64,000 bases of DNA from positions 34,654 to 98,653 of the forward strand of contig NZ_NMTR01000002.1 in NCBI RefSeq assembly GCF_002549775.1, read 5' to 3'. The first letter of the stretch is position 1; each line of letters starts with the position of its first letter. The notes under the pieces are model-generated. The model did not search any database. It worked only from the letters and a program-made list of their open reading frames with translations, and was not told the origin of the DNA. Positions 49,120-57,475 of the stretch are shown piece by piece. The position numbers were made by a program, and so were the translations under genes. The DNA comes from Faecalibacterium langellae. GTDB taxonomy: Bacteria > Bacillota > Clostridia > Oscillospirales > Ruminococcaceae.

Positions 49120-50132
49120 CGTGCACCCTCCTGATTGCGCCGCACCAGCAGTCCGATGACCACCGGCGCGCCGAACACTGCCGTCACCGAGCTGATGGAC
49201 AGCTCGGTGGGCGCAAACAGACTGCGGGCCAAAAGGTCACAGAACAAACAGAACGCCGCCCCGCCCAGGCAGCACCCGGGCAGCACATGCAGCGGCTTTG
49301 CACTGCCCAGCAATTGCTTGACGAGGTGCGGCACCGCGATGCCCACGAAGGAGATGGGCCCGGCAAAGGCAGTGACACAGGCCGCCAGCAGGCTGGAAAG
49401 CAGCACCAGTGCCGCCGAGAACGGCTTGACGTTCACACCCACGCTGCGGGCGTATTCTTCCCCCATCTGGTAGGCGGCCATGGGTTTGGACAGCAGAAAG
49501 GAAGCCGCCAGCGCAGGCAGGGCCACCAGCGCCGCTGCCCGGACGTTGGCCCAGGTCATGCCGGAAAAGCTGCCCTGCGACCAGTTGTGCAGGTTGACGA
49601 TGTTGGAGTCCTGCGCAAAGGCCACCACGATGTCCGTGATGGCCGAGCAGATGTAGCCGATCATGACGCCGCAGATGACGAGGATGCTCATGCGCTGCAC
49701 CCGCCGCGCCACCGCCAGCACAAAGGCCATGGCGGCCATAGCGCCCACGAAGGCGGCGACGATGAGCGTTACCGAACCGGTGAGCATCCCGCGATTGAGG
49801 AAAACCACCATGGTCAAGGCCACGGCCAGCTTGGCCCCGCTGGAAATGCCCATGACGAAGGGCCCGGCGATGGGGTTTGCAAAGAAGGTCTGCAGCAGGT
49901 AGCCCGCCGCGCTGAGGGCCGCACCCAGCAGCGCCGCCATCACCGCGCGCGGCAGACGCAGCTGCAGAATGATGTTCATGGAAAGCGTGTCCTGCCCCTT
50001 GCCCAGCAGTGCCGCCACCACTGCGCCCGGCGCAAGGGACACACTGCCCCAGAACAGGTTCAGCGCAAACAGCACAGCCAGCGCCGCCGCAAGGGCAAGA
50101 TAGGAGACAGCAAGGCGTCGGGTACGGGTCAT
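49116..50132 (-). CDS. FecCD/BtuC-type ABC transporter permease
   Basis: This 338-residue permease has about nine to ten helices and the FecCD signatures RLPRAVMAALLGAALSAAGYLLQ and GPISFVGIAVPHLVKQLLG; the C-terminal SSVTAVFGAPVVIGLLV is standard. It overlaps the ATPase-CbiD gene by 4 bp and is preceded by the binding lipoprotein. Under a cobalamin riboswitch its cargo is probably a corrinoid or precursor, or a cobalt or iron chelate. The exact substrate is not shown by sequence. Confidence 0.9.
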   Translation of the reverse strand: MTRTRRLAVSYLALAAALAVLFALNLFWGSVSLAPGAVVAALLGKGQDTLSMNIILQLRLPRAVMAALLGAALSAAGYLLQTFFANPIAGPFVMGISSGAKLAVALTMVVFLNRGMLTGSVTLIVAAFVGAMAAMAFVLAVARRVQRMSILVICGVMIGYICSAITDIVVAFAQDSNIVNLHNWSQGSFSGMTWANVRAAALVALPALAASFLLSKPMAAYQMGEEYARSVGVNVKPFSAALVLLSSLLAACVTAFAGPISFVGIAVPHLVKQLLGSAKPLHVLPGCCLGGAAFCLFCDLLARSLFAPTELSISSVTAVFGAPVVIGLLVRRNQEGAR

Positions 50133-50211
50133 AGACAGTCCTTTCAGTAAAATAAGACTTGATTATTACAGAACGCGTGACGGTACGCCCTCATCCGGCG
50201 CATTCGCGCCA

Positions 50212-50233
50212 CCTTCTCCCGACGGGGGGAAGG
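50212..50233. repeat. Short palindromic repeat between the permease and binding-protein genes
   Basis: CCTTCTCCC and GGGGGGAAGG flank a GA/C loop in the 110-bp gap. It resembles the repeats at 36477 and 41320. Confidence 0.5.
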
Positions 50234-50242
50234 CAGAAAACG

Positions 50243-51382
50243 TCAGGCAACATGGGTGAGGAATTTCAGGGTATCGGCATCGGGTGTGCCCTCGGTGAAC
50301 ACCTTGTTCATGTCAAGGATGAGGTCAGCAAGCTCCATGCTCTGCTGGAACAGGCTTTGGCTCGTGCACCACACCTGCCCGTTCTGCACGGCCTTGAACT
50401 CGCTGAGCAGCGGGAACTTTTCGGTCAGCTGGCTCACGGATGCAATGGTGCCTTCGATGGCGCTGTTGTAGATGAGCACGTCGGCGTCTTTGGCACCGGC
50501 GTAGAAATCTTCCAGCGGCAGGTTCATGGTGGCAAGGCTGTTGCCATTGTCGGTGAGGTCCGAGAAGACGTAGGCCCCGCCGGCCATCTCGATCATTTTG
50601 GCCACATAGTCGCTGCCTTTGCGCACGGTGGCGAGGTTGTTGGAGCTGAGGGAGAAGAACGCGCAGCTCTTGCCGGTGGGCTCCTGCTCCAAAAGCGGCG
50701 CAATGGCAGCTTCCTGCGCGGCAAACACCTGCTCGGCCGTGTCTTCTTTGCCCAGCAGGATGCCGTACAGCTTGATCCACTCCATGCGCTCAAGCGGGCC
50801 GCTCTCGTAGCTGGAACGCTCCACCAGCACCGGGATGCCGAAATGCTCCAGCTGCTCCTTCACTTCGGGGGTGTGCAGGATCATGGTGTTCTGGATGGCA
50901 AGGCTGCAGTTTGCGGCTAAGATTTGCTCGTAGTCTGGGGCGCTGTACTTGCCCGCGTAGGCGATGCGGCCTTCTTCCATGGCCTGCTTTGCTTCGGGCA
51001 GATACCAGCCCTCGGCCTTGGTGCCGGAGAGGGTCACGCTGTCCAGCGCGTCCAGATGCAAAATCAGGTCCATCACCGAGGTGGAGACAAGGTAGATGTT
51101 CTCCACCGGCTGACGCAGCACGGTCACGTCGGCGGGCAGGCTGTCCACCTCGGCGGCATCCTGCGGCACAACGAGAAATTTCTGGCCGGAATCCGGGATG
51201 CTCACCATGGTATAGCCGCCTTCGTAGCAGTCCGCCGTGAACTGCTGCGCGTAGTCCAACTGGTAATGATGCGAGAAAACAAGACTTTCTGTATTCGCAG
51301 GCTCTGCCTTACTGCCGCAGCCGGAAAGCGCCAGCGTTGCCGCCGGAATGAGCTTTAGAAATTGGTTTCGGGTGATTTTCAT
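50243..51382 (-). CDS. BtuF/FecB-type substrate-binding lipoprotein
   Basis: This 379-residue lipoprotein has a signal peptide ending in LALSGC with Cys22 as the lipidated residue. The two-lobed periplasmic-binding fold has DYAQQFTADCYEGGYTMVSI in the first lobe and LPLEDFYAGAKDADVLIYNS late in the second. The two lobes are linked by a long helix at about 200-230. It should deliver substrate to the adjacent FecCD-type permease. It begins 1 bp after the two-domain lipoprotein stop. The ligand is unknown. Confidence 0.85.
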   Translation of the reverse strand: MKITRNQFLKLIPAATLALSGCGSKAEPANTESLVFSHHYQLDYAQQFTADCYEGGYTMVSIPDSGQKFLVVPQDAAEVDSLPADVTVLRQPVENIYLVSTSVMDLILHLDALDSVTLSGTKAEGWYLPEAKQAMEEGRIAYAGKYSAPDYEQILAANCSLAIQNTMILHTPEVKEQLEHFGIPVLVERSSYESGPLERMEWIKLYGILLGKEDTAEQVFAAQEAAIAPLLEQEPTGKSCAFFSLSSNNLATVRKGSDYVAKMIEMAGGAYVFSDLTDNGNSLATMNLPLEDFYAGAKDADVLIYNSAIEGTIASVSQLTEKFPLLSEFKAVQNGQVWCTSQSLFQQSMELADLILDMNKVFTEGTPDADTLKFLTHVA

Positions 51383-51383
51383 G

Positions 51384-52229
51384 TTACTTCAAACTTGCCG
51401 AAGCAAAGGTCAGCGTGTACTCGATCTCATGGGGGGTGCTCATGGCCACGGTGTCGGCGGTCACGTCCAGCGCGGTGTCCAGCGCGGCCACGGGGATCTC
51501 AAAGGTGGAGTTGCCCTCGGTGTTGGTGGGCAGATACTTCTCGCTGTCCACGATCATATAGTCGTAGTTGGGGCTGCTCCACACGATGGTGGCGGTCATT
51601 TTGCCGTCCGCCACAGTCAGGGCGGCGGGGCTTTCCACGGTGGCACGGCCGGAGCCGCCCTCCAGCGTCACCTCGCAGGTGTAGGTGCCGTCGGCGGGCG
51701 TTTCAGCTGCGGCCTGTTCCACCGCATCGCGCACGCTGACGGTGTGGTCATACCACTTGCCCTTTTTGCCCAGAATGGCCAGGTCAAAGTCGGTATCCAG
51801 AGCAGACACCGGGATGTCGAAGCCGTACACTTCCTCGGAAGTGCCGTCGGAGTAGGTGACCGTATCGGTGGTGGGCTGCAGCCAGTCGGACGCGTTGGCT
51901 TCGGCTTCGGCGGCCTTGCCCAGATACAGGTTGACGACATTTTTGGAAACCAGACTGACGTGGAAGGTCATCTGGCCATTCTCCACGGTCAGGGTGCCTT
52001 TGCCGTCGCAGGCTTCGTTGGCGTGGAACATGGAGCTGTCGGTGTCAAACTCGGCGGTGTAGATGCCGTCCGGCAGAGCAGCGGTCTCAACCACAGAAGC
52101 GGCAGAGGACGCAGCTTCGGAGGAAGCAGCACTGGACGCCGCAGAGGAAGCAGCAGAAGAAGCGCCGCAGCCTGCCAGCAGGCTCAGCGCGAGAGAAGCG
52201 GTCACAACACAGGAAAAAATGCGTTTCAT
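51384..52229 (-). CDS. Lipoprotein with two repeated NEAT-like beta domains
   Basis: The signal peptide ends in LLAGC (Cys21) and a Ser/Ala-rich spacer (about 24-48) follows. Two similar domains (about 53-165 and 170-281) share the pattern DG-YT near the start, LTV-(E/A)-(N/D)G-(Q/K)M in the middle, (F)(D/E)IPVxALDT, and an ending VS/YTLTF. The second has WSSPNYDYMIVDSEKYLPTN, a tyrosine-rich loop like that of heme-binding NEAT domains. Such domains occur near iron/heme or corrinoid transporters in gut Firmicutes. It follows the exported CbiK in one transcript, so it may bind a metal-tetrapyrrole outside the cell. The ligand is not known. Confidence 0.65.
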   Translation of the reverse strand: MKRIFSCVVTASLALSLLAGCGASSAASSAASSAASSEAASSAASVVETAALPDGIYTAEFDTDSSMFHANEACDGKGTLTVENGQMTFHVSLVSKNVVNLYLGKAAEAEANASDWLQPTTDTVTYSDGTSEEVYGFDIPVSALDTDFDLAILGKKGKWYDHTVSVRDAVEQAAAETPADGTYTCEVTLEGGSGRATVESPAALTVADGKMTATIVWSSPNYDYMIVDSEKYLPTNTEGNSTFEIPVAALDTALDVTADTVAMSTPHEIEYTLTFASASLK

Positions 52230-52348
52230 GAGAAATACCTCTACATTATAAAGAATTGGATTTTATTATAGCATGATTCTAAGAAAAAATGAACCCTCTC
52301 CATCGGGCTCCGCAGCGGCGGCAGCGAGACGGGGAGGGTTCGGGAAAA

Positions 52349-53587
52349 TCAGCCCTTCAGGGAGTCAATGGCAGCCTTGGTGTGAGCGATGTACAGGCTC
52401 TGGATGTCCTCGATCTCGCCCAGACCAGCGATCTGGCAGTCGATGCTGTCAAATGCGCCGGAAGCGGTGAACTGGCTCAGCCAGGAATCTTCGTCGGAAC
52501 CGGCCATATCGTTGTTGGCGTGGTCACCGGCAACGACCATCAGCGGGCGCAGAACGACCTTGGTGTAGCCTGCAGCCTTCACGGCCTCGATGACGTTCTC
52601 GCAGGCGGTCTCCTCGGGCTCACCCTCAACGGTGCCGATGAACACATTGTCGTAGCCCAGGGTCTGCATGGTGGTCTGCATCTGGCTGTAGCTCACCTTT
52701 GCGGTGTGAGAGGTGCCGTGGCCCATGAAGACGAAGGCGACCTTGTCCTCAGCGGCGGCGCTCAGGCTGTCGTAACCGGCTTCCTTCACGGCAGCAGCGG
52801 TGACGGCCTTGGCGACATCTTCCTTGTCCTGGTTGATGACAGAGGCGTCAGAGCCGACCTCGCCCAGCAGGGGCTCAGCCACGGCGACGGTCTCGAACTT
52901 GTCACGGTAGGAGTCGATCATCTCCATCATCTCGTCGTACTCCGCGCCGTGCATCAGGTGGGTGGGCTGGACGACCAGGTTCTTCACGCCGTTTGCCACA
53001 GCGCGGTCCATGGCCTGCTGCATGTTGTCGATCTTCTCGCCGTCACGGGCCTGCACATGGTTGATGATGATCTGTGCGGTGAAGGCGCGGCGCACGCTCC
53101 AGTCGGGGTATGCGGCCTGCAAGGCGTCCTCAATACCCTTGATGTCGGCAGCGCGGCTGTCGTTGAAGGAGGTGCCGAAGGACACCACCAGCAGCTCGTT
53201 CTCACCGATCTCATCGGCGTTGCGGGCATCGTCCTTGGAGGCATCGCCGGTGTCGCGGCCAAAGTAGTCGGGGTCGGCGTTCTCGCCCTCGACCAGCTCC
53301 TTCTGGGTGTCGGTCAGGGCATCCCAGGCAGCCTTGGCGGCCTCGCACTGGGCGTCGGTGTCATCGCTGCGCTCCTGCACATAGATGGCGTCGATCAGGT
53401 CTGCCACGTTCTTTGCGGCCATTTCGTCAGCCTCCTCGCTGCTCACTTCGCTGGAAGCAGCGGACGCGGCGGTGCTGGTGCTGGAAGCGGTGCTGGATGC
53501 AGCGCCGCCGCAGCCGGTGAGCACACCGGCGCACAGGGCCAGAGCCGTGACGGCTGCAGCCAGCTTCTTGGTTTCGATCTTTCTCAT
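52349..53587 (-). CDS. cbiK: Exported lipoprotein CbiK-type sirohydrochlorin cobaltochelatase
   Basis: This 412-residue protein is the first gene of the operon. It has a lipoprotein signal ending at LTGC (Cys26) and a Ser/Thr/Ala spacer. A helical segment (about 55-105, including CEAAKAAWDALTDTQKELV) resembles the three-helix stalk of surface proteins. The CbiK domain (about 125-412) follows: LLVVSFGTSFNDSRAADIKG at its start, the candidate metal-site histidines in VVQPTHLMHGAEYDE and FVFMGHGTSHTAK, and the Glu of VAEPLLGEV. CbiK normally works in the cytoplasm; a lipoprotein form would act outside the membrane. Periplasmic CbiK is known in Desulfovibrio. Confidence 0.85.
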   Translation of the reverse strand: MRKIETKKLAAAVTALALCAGVLTGCGGAASSTASSTSTAASAASSEVSSEEADEMAAKNVADLIDAIYVQERSDDTDAQCEAAKAAWDALTDTQKELVEGENADPDYFGRDTGDASKDDARNADEIGENELLVVSFGTSFNDSRAADIKGIEDALQAAYPDWSVRRAFTAQIIINHVQARDGEKIDNMQQAMDRAVANGVKNLVVQPTHLMHGAEYDEMMEMIDSYRDKFETVAVAEPLLGEVGSDASVINQDKEDVAKAVTAAAVKEAGYDSLSAAAEDKVAFVFMGHGTSHTAKVSYSQMQTTMQTLGYDNVFIGTVEGEPEETACENVIEAVKAAGYTKVVLRPLMVVAGDHANNDMAGSDEDSWLSQFTASGAFDSIDCQIAGLGEIEDIQSLYIAHTKAAIDSLKG

Positions 53588-53657
53588 TGTGTGTCTTTTC
53601 CTTTCCTGTGGAATGAATTACGGGCTGAACCGAACAAAGGGTACAGGAAAGAGAGAT

Positions 53658-53703
53658 GAAAAAAAGGCCCTTTTGTCCTGCGGATGGCATGACAAAAAGG
53701 CCC
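53658..53703 (-). terminator. Riboswitch expression-platform terminator
   Basis: GGGCCTTTTTGTC and GACAAAAGGGCC form a strong stem (53666-53703) followed on the minus strand by a seven- to eight-T run (53665-53658). It lies 70 bp before the cbiK start and 65 bp after the riboswitch aptamer. Confidence 0.85.
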
Positions 53704-53767
53704 TTACGGTTCAGAGCTTTTTTGGTACAACCAATTCCTCGTGATCTGGAGCTTTCGCTCCCGTACC

Positions 53768-53954
53768 AACAGCAGGCAGGTTTCCTGGCTGAAAGATCGC
53801 CGCCCGGCGCCGCCTTCTCAGAGCAAAGCTCCAATGGCTGGTGCAAAGCACCCTGACGCGGGCTCCCTTATCACAGTGACGAGATCGTGCGGGATTTGCA
53901 CCCGCTTCCCTTTTACCCTTCCCGCCGCCATAACGGCAGAAGGCACCTGCTGTT
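53768..53954 (-). promoter_or_regulatory. Cobalamin riboswitch
   Basis: The outer P1 helix is formed by AACAGCAGG (5' side, at 53954) and CCTGCTGTT (3' side, ending at 53768). Inside are the conserved GGTGC, the GGGAA and AAATCCC core segments, the CACTGTGA element and the B12 box GCCAGGAAACCTGCC. With the downstream terminator it should switch off the whole operon when adenosylcobalamin is plentiful. Confidence 0.95.
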
Positions 53955-53975
53955 TTTCTGTTCAGTTCGCAGGAC

Positions 53976-54004
53976 AGTATAGCATACCGCAGCGGGAAAT
54001 GCAA
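53976..54004 (-). promoter_or_regulatory. Promoter of the cobalamin operon
   Basis: TTGCAT (54004-53999) and TATACT (53981-53976) are 17 bp apart on the minus strand, placing the transcript start a few bases before the riboswitch. The region 54005-54140 has no other recognisable gene. Confidence 0.75.
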
Positions 54005-54140
54005 GAAAATGGGCGGCATCCCGGTACTTTTCCTTATAAAAGGCGAAAAGAAGGCTGTGTTTTGTATAAAATCCCGCCGGGCACCCCACACTAACCCCGG
54101 AAGCAATGCGTACACAACACGACAGATGGGAGCGAAGAAA

Positions 54141-54914
54141 ATGGAGCAGATCAAACGATTTTTGCGCGGCAAAGGCTTTGCGCTGGCGCTTCTGGCCTGC
54201 CTGGTGGCGGCAGGCGCGGCGGGGGTCTGGGCGGTGCGCGCCGTCCGCAATGAACTGGAAAAAAGCTATGAAGAACTGACACGGCCGGAGGCGTCTTCCG
54301 CCCCGCAGGCCGCCGTGCCGGATACCGATTTGAAAGTGGAGGATGAACCATGGCAGGATGTTACCGAAGCAGCAAACAGCGTGGCCGGTGTGCCCAAAGC
54401 GGAGAGTGGGGCCGCATCCTCTGGCTCGTCTTCTGGGGCGGTGTCTGGTGCTGGTTCTGTGCGCGAACCCTCCGCACTGCAAGGCTCCTCTGCGCCTGCC
54501 AGCAGCTCGGCAGCGCCTGCCTGCGCGCAGCCGGTCACGGGACGTGTGCTCAACGCCTGCAGCGGCGATGAGCTGGTCTACAACAAGACGCTGGGCGACT
54601 GGCGCACCCACAACGGCGTGGACTATGCCTGCGCCCAGGATGCGGCAGTGTCTGCCCCGGTGAACGGCAAGGTGACCGCCGTGGAGACGGATGGCCGCTG
54701 GGGCAGCGTGGTGAGCATCGAGGACGGGGAAGGCCGCGTCTGGCGGGTGTGCGGCACGGCGGATGTGCAGGTGAAGGCCGGTGACACCGTGTCCACGGGC
54801 CAGACGCTGGGCCGCGCGGGGAACATCCCGAACGAATGCACCGAGGAGACCCATGTGCATCTGGAAGTGCTGGAAGGGGACAAGTACCTCGACCCGGCAA
54901 AGCTCATCGGATAA
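54141..54914 (+). CDS. M23 family peptidase (LytM-like), membrane-anchored
   Basis: ATG at 54141 (MEQIKRFLRGKGFALALLAC) follows GGGAG by 8 bp and gives 257 residues. A single N-terminal helix (about 13-33) anchors it, a Ser/Ala-rich linker spans about 50-125, and the LytM domain (about 130-255) has the zinc ligands in THNGVDYA and HVHLEV. The layout resembles SpoIIQ-like proteins. It probably cuts or binds peptidoglycan cross-bridges at the cell surface. An ATG at 54126 would add five residues. Confidence 0.85.
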   Translation: MEQIKRFLRGKGFALALLACLVAAGAAGVWAVRAVRNELEKSYEELTRPEASSAPQAAVPDTDLKVEDEPWQDVTEAANSVAGVPKAESGAASSGSSSGAVSGAGSVREPSALQGSSAPASSSAAPACAQPVTGRVLNACSGDELVYNKTLGDWRTHNGVDYACAQDAAVSAPVNGKVTAVETDGRWGSVVSIEDGEGRVWRVCGTADVQVKAGDTVSTGQTLGRAGNIPNECTEETHVHLEVLEGDKYLDPAKLIG

Positions 54915-55069
54915 AGCATCAGAAAAGGCGGCAGGGCGAAACGGCTCTGCCGCCTTTTGCGCTGTCTGCAGCCCAAAAATCCATTCTTTCCCGGCGGGGC
55001 TGCATTGCTTTTGCGGGACGGTTCTGGTATGATATATACGTAGAACTAGGCGTTTTGGGAGGAAATCAG

Positions 55070-56362
55070 ATGGCGAAGGTGTTGATCGTAGGTGCCGGTG
55101 CGGCGGGACTGATGGCGGCGGGTGCCGCCGTGCGGCAGGGGCATCAGGTGACGGTGCTGGAGCACATGGATAAGCCCGGCCAGAAAATTCTGGTCACTGG
55201 CAAGGGCCGCTGCAACGTGACCAACGATTGCCCGGCGGAGGAATTCCTGCGGCATGTGCGCACGAACCCGCGGTTTCTGTTTTCCTCGCTGGGGTCTTTC
55301 CCGCCCGCCAAGACTATGGAACTGTTCGAGGACCTTGGCGTGGAGCTGAAGGTGGAACGCGGCCGCCGGGTGTTCCCGGTGTCGGACAAGGCAGAAGAAA
55401 TCCGGCAGGCCCTTTTGCGCTACGCGCAGGATGCGGAACTTGTACATGACGGCGCGAAAAAGCTGATCCTTGAAGATGTAACGCCGGAGCCGGAAGCGGC
55501 TCCCGCTGTGCCGGAGAACCCGCGCCACCCCAAAAAGAAAAAGACCGGCCCGGCCCTGCGGTGCATCGGCGTGCGGGGTACTTCGGGCCGGGAATACCGG
55601 GCCGACGCGGTGCTGGTGGCCACTGGCGGCGTGAGCTACCCCACCACCGGCTCCACCGGCGACGGCTACAAGCTGGCACAGCAGGCCGGGCACACCCTGG
55701 TGGAGCCGGTGCCCAGTCTGGTGAGCCTGGTGAGCCATGACGCCGACTGCAAAAAAATGATGGGGCTGGCCCTGAAAAACGTGACGCTGACCCTGTTTGA
55801 GGACGGCAAGGCCATCTTTGACGAGCAGGGCGAGATGCTGTTCACCCATTTCGGCATCAGCGGCCCGCTGACCCTGAGTGCGTCCAGCCATCTGGGCGAC
55901 ATGAAAAAGCACAAGTATTATACGGAGATCGACCTGAAGCCTGCCCTCAGCGAGGAACAGCTCTATGACCGCATCACGCGGGATTTTGCCCTGCTGGCGA
56001 ATCACGCGGCGCAGGGCGCGCTGGTCAAGCTGCTGCCGTCCAGCATGCAGCCGGTGATGGTGGCGCGCTGGGGCATCGACCCGGCCACCAAGGCAAACCA
56101 GATCACCCGGGAGCAGAAGCGGGAACTGGTGCAGTTATGCAAGCACTGGCGGGTGTCCATCGACGCCCGGGGCGACCTGGCCCATGCGGTCATCACCAGC
56201 GGCGGTGTGTCCGTCCGCGAGGTGGACCCGAAGACGATGCAGAGCAAGAAGGCGCTGGGCCTGTACTTTGCGGGCGAAGTGCTGGATGTGGATGCCTACA
56301 CCGGCGGCTACAATCTGCAGATCGCCTTCTGCACCGCGCAGGCGTTTGCAAATAATCTGTAA
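55070..56362 (+). CDS. BaiN/HI0933-family NAD(P)/FAD-dependent oxidoreductase
   Basis: ATG at 55070 (MAKVLIVGAGAAGLMAAGAA) after GGGAGG gives 430 residues. The Rossmann FAD motif GAGAAGLMAAG is at the start, followed by QKILVTGKGRCNVTND, GGVSYPTTGSTGDGYKLA and the C-terminal FAGEVLDVDAYTGGYNLQIA, the signature of the HI0933-like flavoproteins (BaiN group). The linker about residues 140-165 is longer than usual and Lys/Pro-rich. Its substrate is not evident. A MITE-like repeat follows the stop. Confidence 0.92.
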   Translation: MAKVLIVGAGAAGLMAAGAAVRQGHQVTVLEHMDKPGQKILVTGKGRCNVTNDCPAEEFLRHVRTNPRFLFSSLGSFPPAKTMELFEDLGVELKVERGRRVFPVSDKAEEIRQALLRYAQDAELVHDGAKKLILEDVTPEPEAAPAVPENPRHPKKKKTGPALRCIGVRGTSGREYRADAVLVATGGVSYPTTGSTGDGYKLAQQAGHTLVEPVPSLVSLVSHDADCKKMMGLALKNVTLTLFEDGKAIFDEQGEMLFTHFGISGPLTLSASSHLGDMKKHKYYTEIDLKPALSEEQLYDRITRDFALLANHAAQGALVKLLPSSMQPVMVARWGIDPATKANQITREQKRELVQLCKHWRVSIDARGDLAHAVITSGGVSVREVDPKTMQSKKALGLYFAGEVLDVDAYTGGYNLQIAFCTAQAFANNL

Positions 56363-56376
56363 TTGCAGACAAAACA

Positions 56377-56613
56377 ATTTTGAATGCCCTCCGCGCTGCT
56401 CTGGGCATATTTATAGGAATCGAATTTTATTATTTCACGTTTGTCGCGGCCTGCGGGCTGCTCCAAACGCATTTTCACGAAAAAAGTCCAAACCGAAAGA
56501 TGCAGTGATTCGGCACGCCCCCTTCGTGAAAAATCAGATTTTCCGGATCTGTAAATATTAAAAATAAATTTCCGCTGAAGATGGCCAGAGCGTGAGCGGC
56601 GGCCATTTTAAAT
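56377..56613. mobile_element. MITE-like repeat, copy 2
   Basis: A 237-bp unit with inverted ends (TTTTGAATGCCCTCCGCG and the complement of CGGCGGCCATTTTAAA) shares TCCAAACCGAAAGATGC and the CTCTGG-CATATT-type arms with copy 1 at 26605. It lies between the flavoprotein gene and cmk, 28 bp before the cmk start. Confidence 0.7.
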
Positions 56614-56641
56614 CGTTTGGCTTAAAAAGGAGAGATACAAA

Positions 56642-57307
56642 ATGGTATCTGTTGCGATCGACGGGCCTGCGGGCGCAGGCAAATCCACGCTGGCACGCCG
56701 TCTGGCGGCTGAGATGGGCTATATCTATGTGGACACCGGTGCCATGTTCCGCACCATCGGCCTGTATGCCCTGCGCGCGGGCAAGGACCCCAAGGATAAC
56801 GCGGCGGTCAACGCGCTGCTGCCGGAAATTGAACTGCATTTTGCGTTCATCGACGGTGAGCAGCACATTTATTTAAAGGAAGAAGACGTGAGCACCGCCA
56901 TCCGCACCGAACAGGTGGGCATGGCAGCTTCCGCTGTGGGCGCGAACCCGGCCGTCCGCGCCTTCCTGCTGGAGATGCAGCAGGACATGGCCCGGAAGCA
57001 GGACGTGCTGATGGATGGCCGCGACATCGGCACGGTGGTGCTGCCGAATGCCACGGTGAAGATTTTCCTTACGGCCACGCCGGAAGCCCGCGCCACCCGC
57101 CGGTGGAAGGAGTACCGGGAAAAGGGCATCGACACGCCCTATGAGGAAGTGCTGGCCGATGTGAAGCAGCGGGACTATCAGGACACCCATCGCGCCGCTG
57201 CGCCGCTCAAGCAGGCGGATGATGCCGTGCTGCTGGACACCTCGGAGCTGGATTTTGAACAGAGCCTTGCTGCAATGAAGAAGATCATTGCACAGAAAGT
57301 CGGCTGA
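56642..57307 (+). CDS. cmk: Cytidylate kinase
   Basis: This 221-residue enzyme phosphorylates (d)CMP to (d)CDP. The P-loop DGPAGAGKST, the CMP-binding VDTGAMFRTIGLYALR and DGRDIGTVVLPNATVK, and the LID segment RATRRWKEYREKG are all present. ATG at 56642 follows AAAGGAGAG. It is followed by plsC and ispH-rpsA, a common gene order in Clostridia. Confidence 0.96.
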   Translation: MVSVAIDGPAGAGKSTLARRLAAEMGYIYVDTGAMFRTIGLYALRAGKDPKDNAAVNALLPEIELHFAFIDGEQHIYLKEEDVSTAIRTEQVGMAASAVGANPAVRAFLLEMQQDMARKQDVLMDGRDIGTVVLPNATVKIFLTATPEARATRRWKEYREKGIDTPYEEVLADVKQRDYQDTHRAAAPLKQADDAVLLDTSELDFEQSLAAMKKIIAQKVG

Positions 57308-57315
57308 AGGAAACG

Positions 57316-57440
57316 CCCGTGAACCGGAAGCTTCCTCCTTAGACACGAATCGGGCCATTCCATCGCCCGCCCTATTGCCCTTCGGGCAACAGGGTCCCAC
57401 CCCAGCGGACGGTCTTCGGAGAAACTTCCGGTTCGCAGGC
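57316..57440. repeat. Inverted-repeat cluster between cmk and plsC
   Basis: GAACCGGAAGCTTCC at the left is mirrored by GGAAACTTCCGGTTC-like sequence at the right, with an inner hairpin CCCTATTGCCC/GGGCAACAGGG. No gene is seen; the structure resembles a short mobile repeat or an RNA hairpin in the cmk-plsC transcript. Confidence 0.5.
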
Positions 57441-57475
57441 TGAATAAATCTAAAACACAGGAATAAAACGATAAA

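Noticed and set aside
54141..54914. Naming the M23 peptidase SpoIIQ
   Set aside because: The single anchor and LytM domain fit, but Faecalibacterium is considered non-sporulating and no sporulation genes are nearby, so only the general family is claimed.
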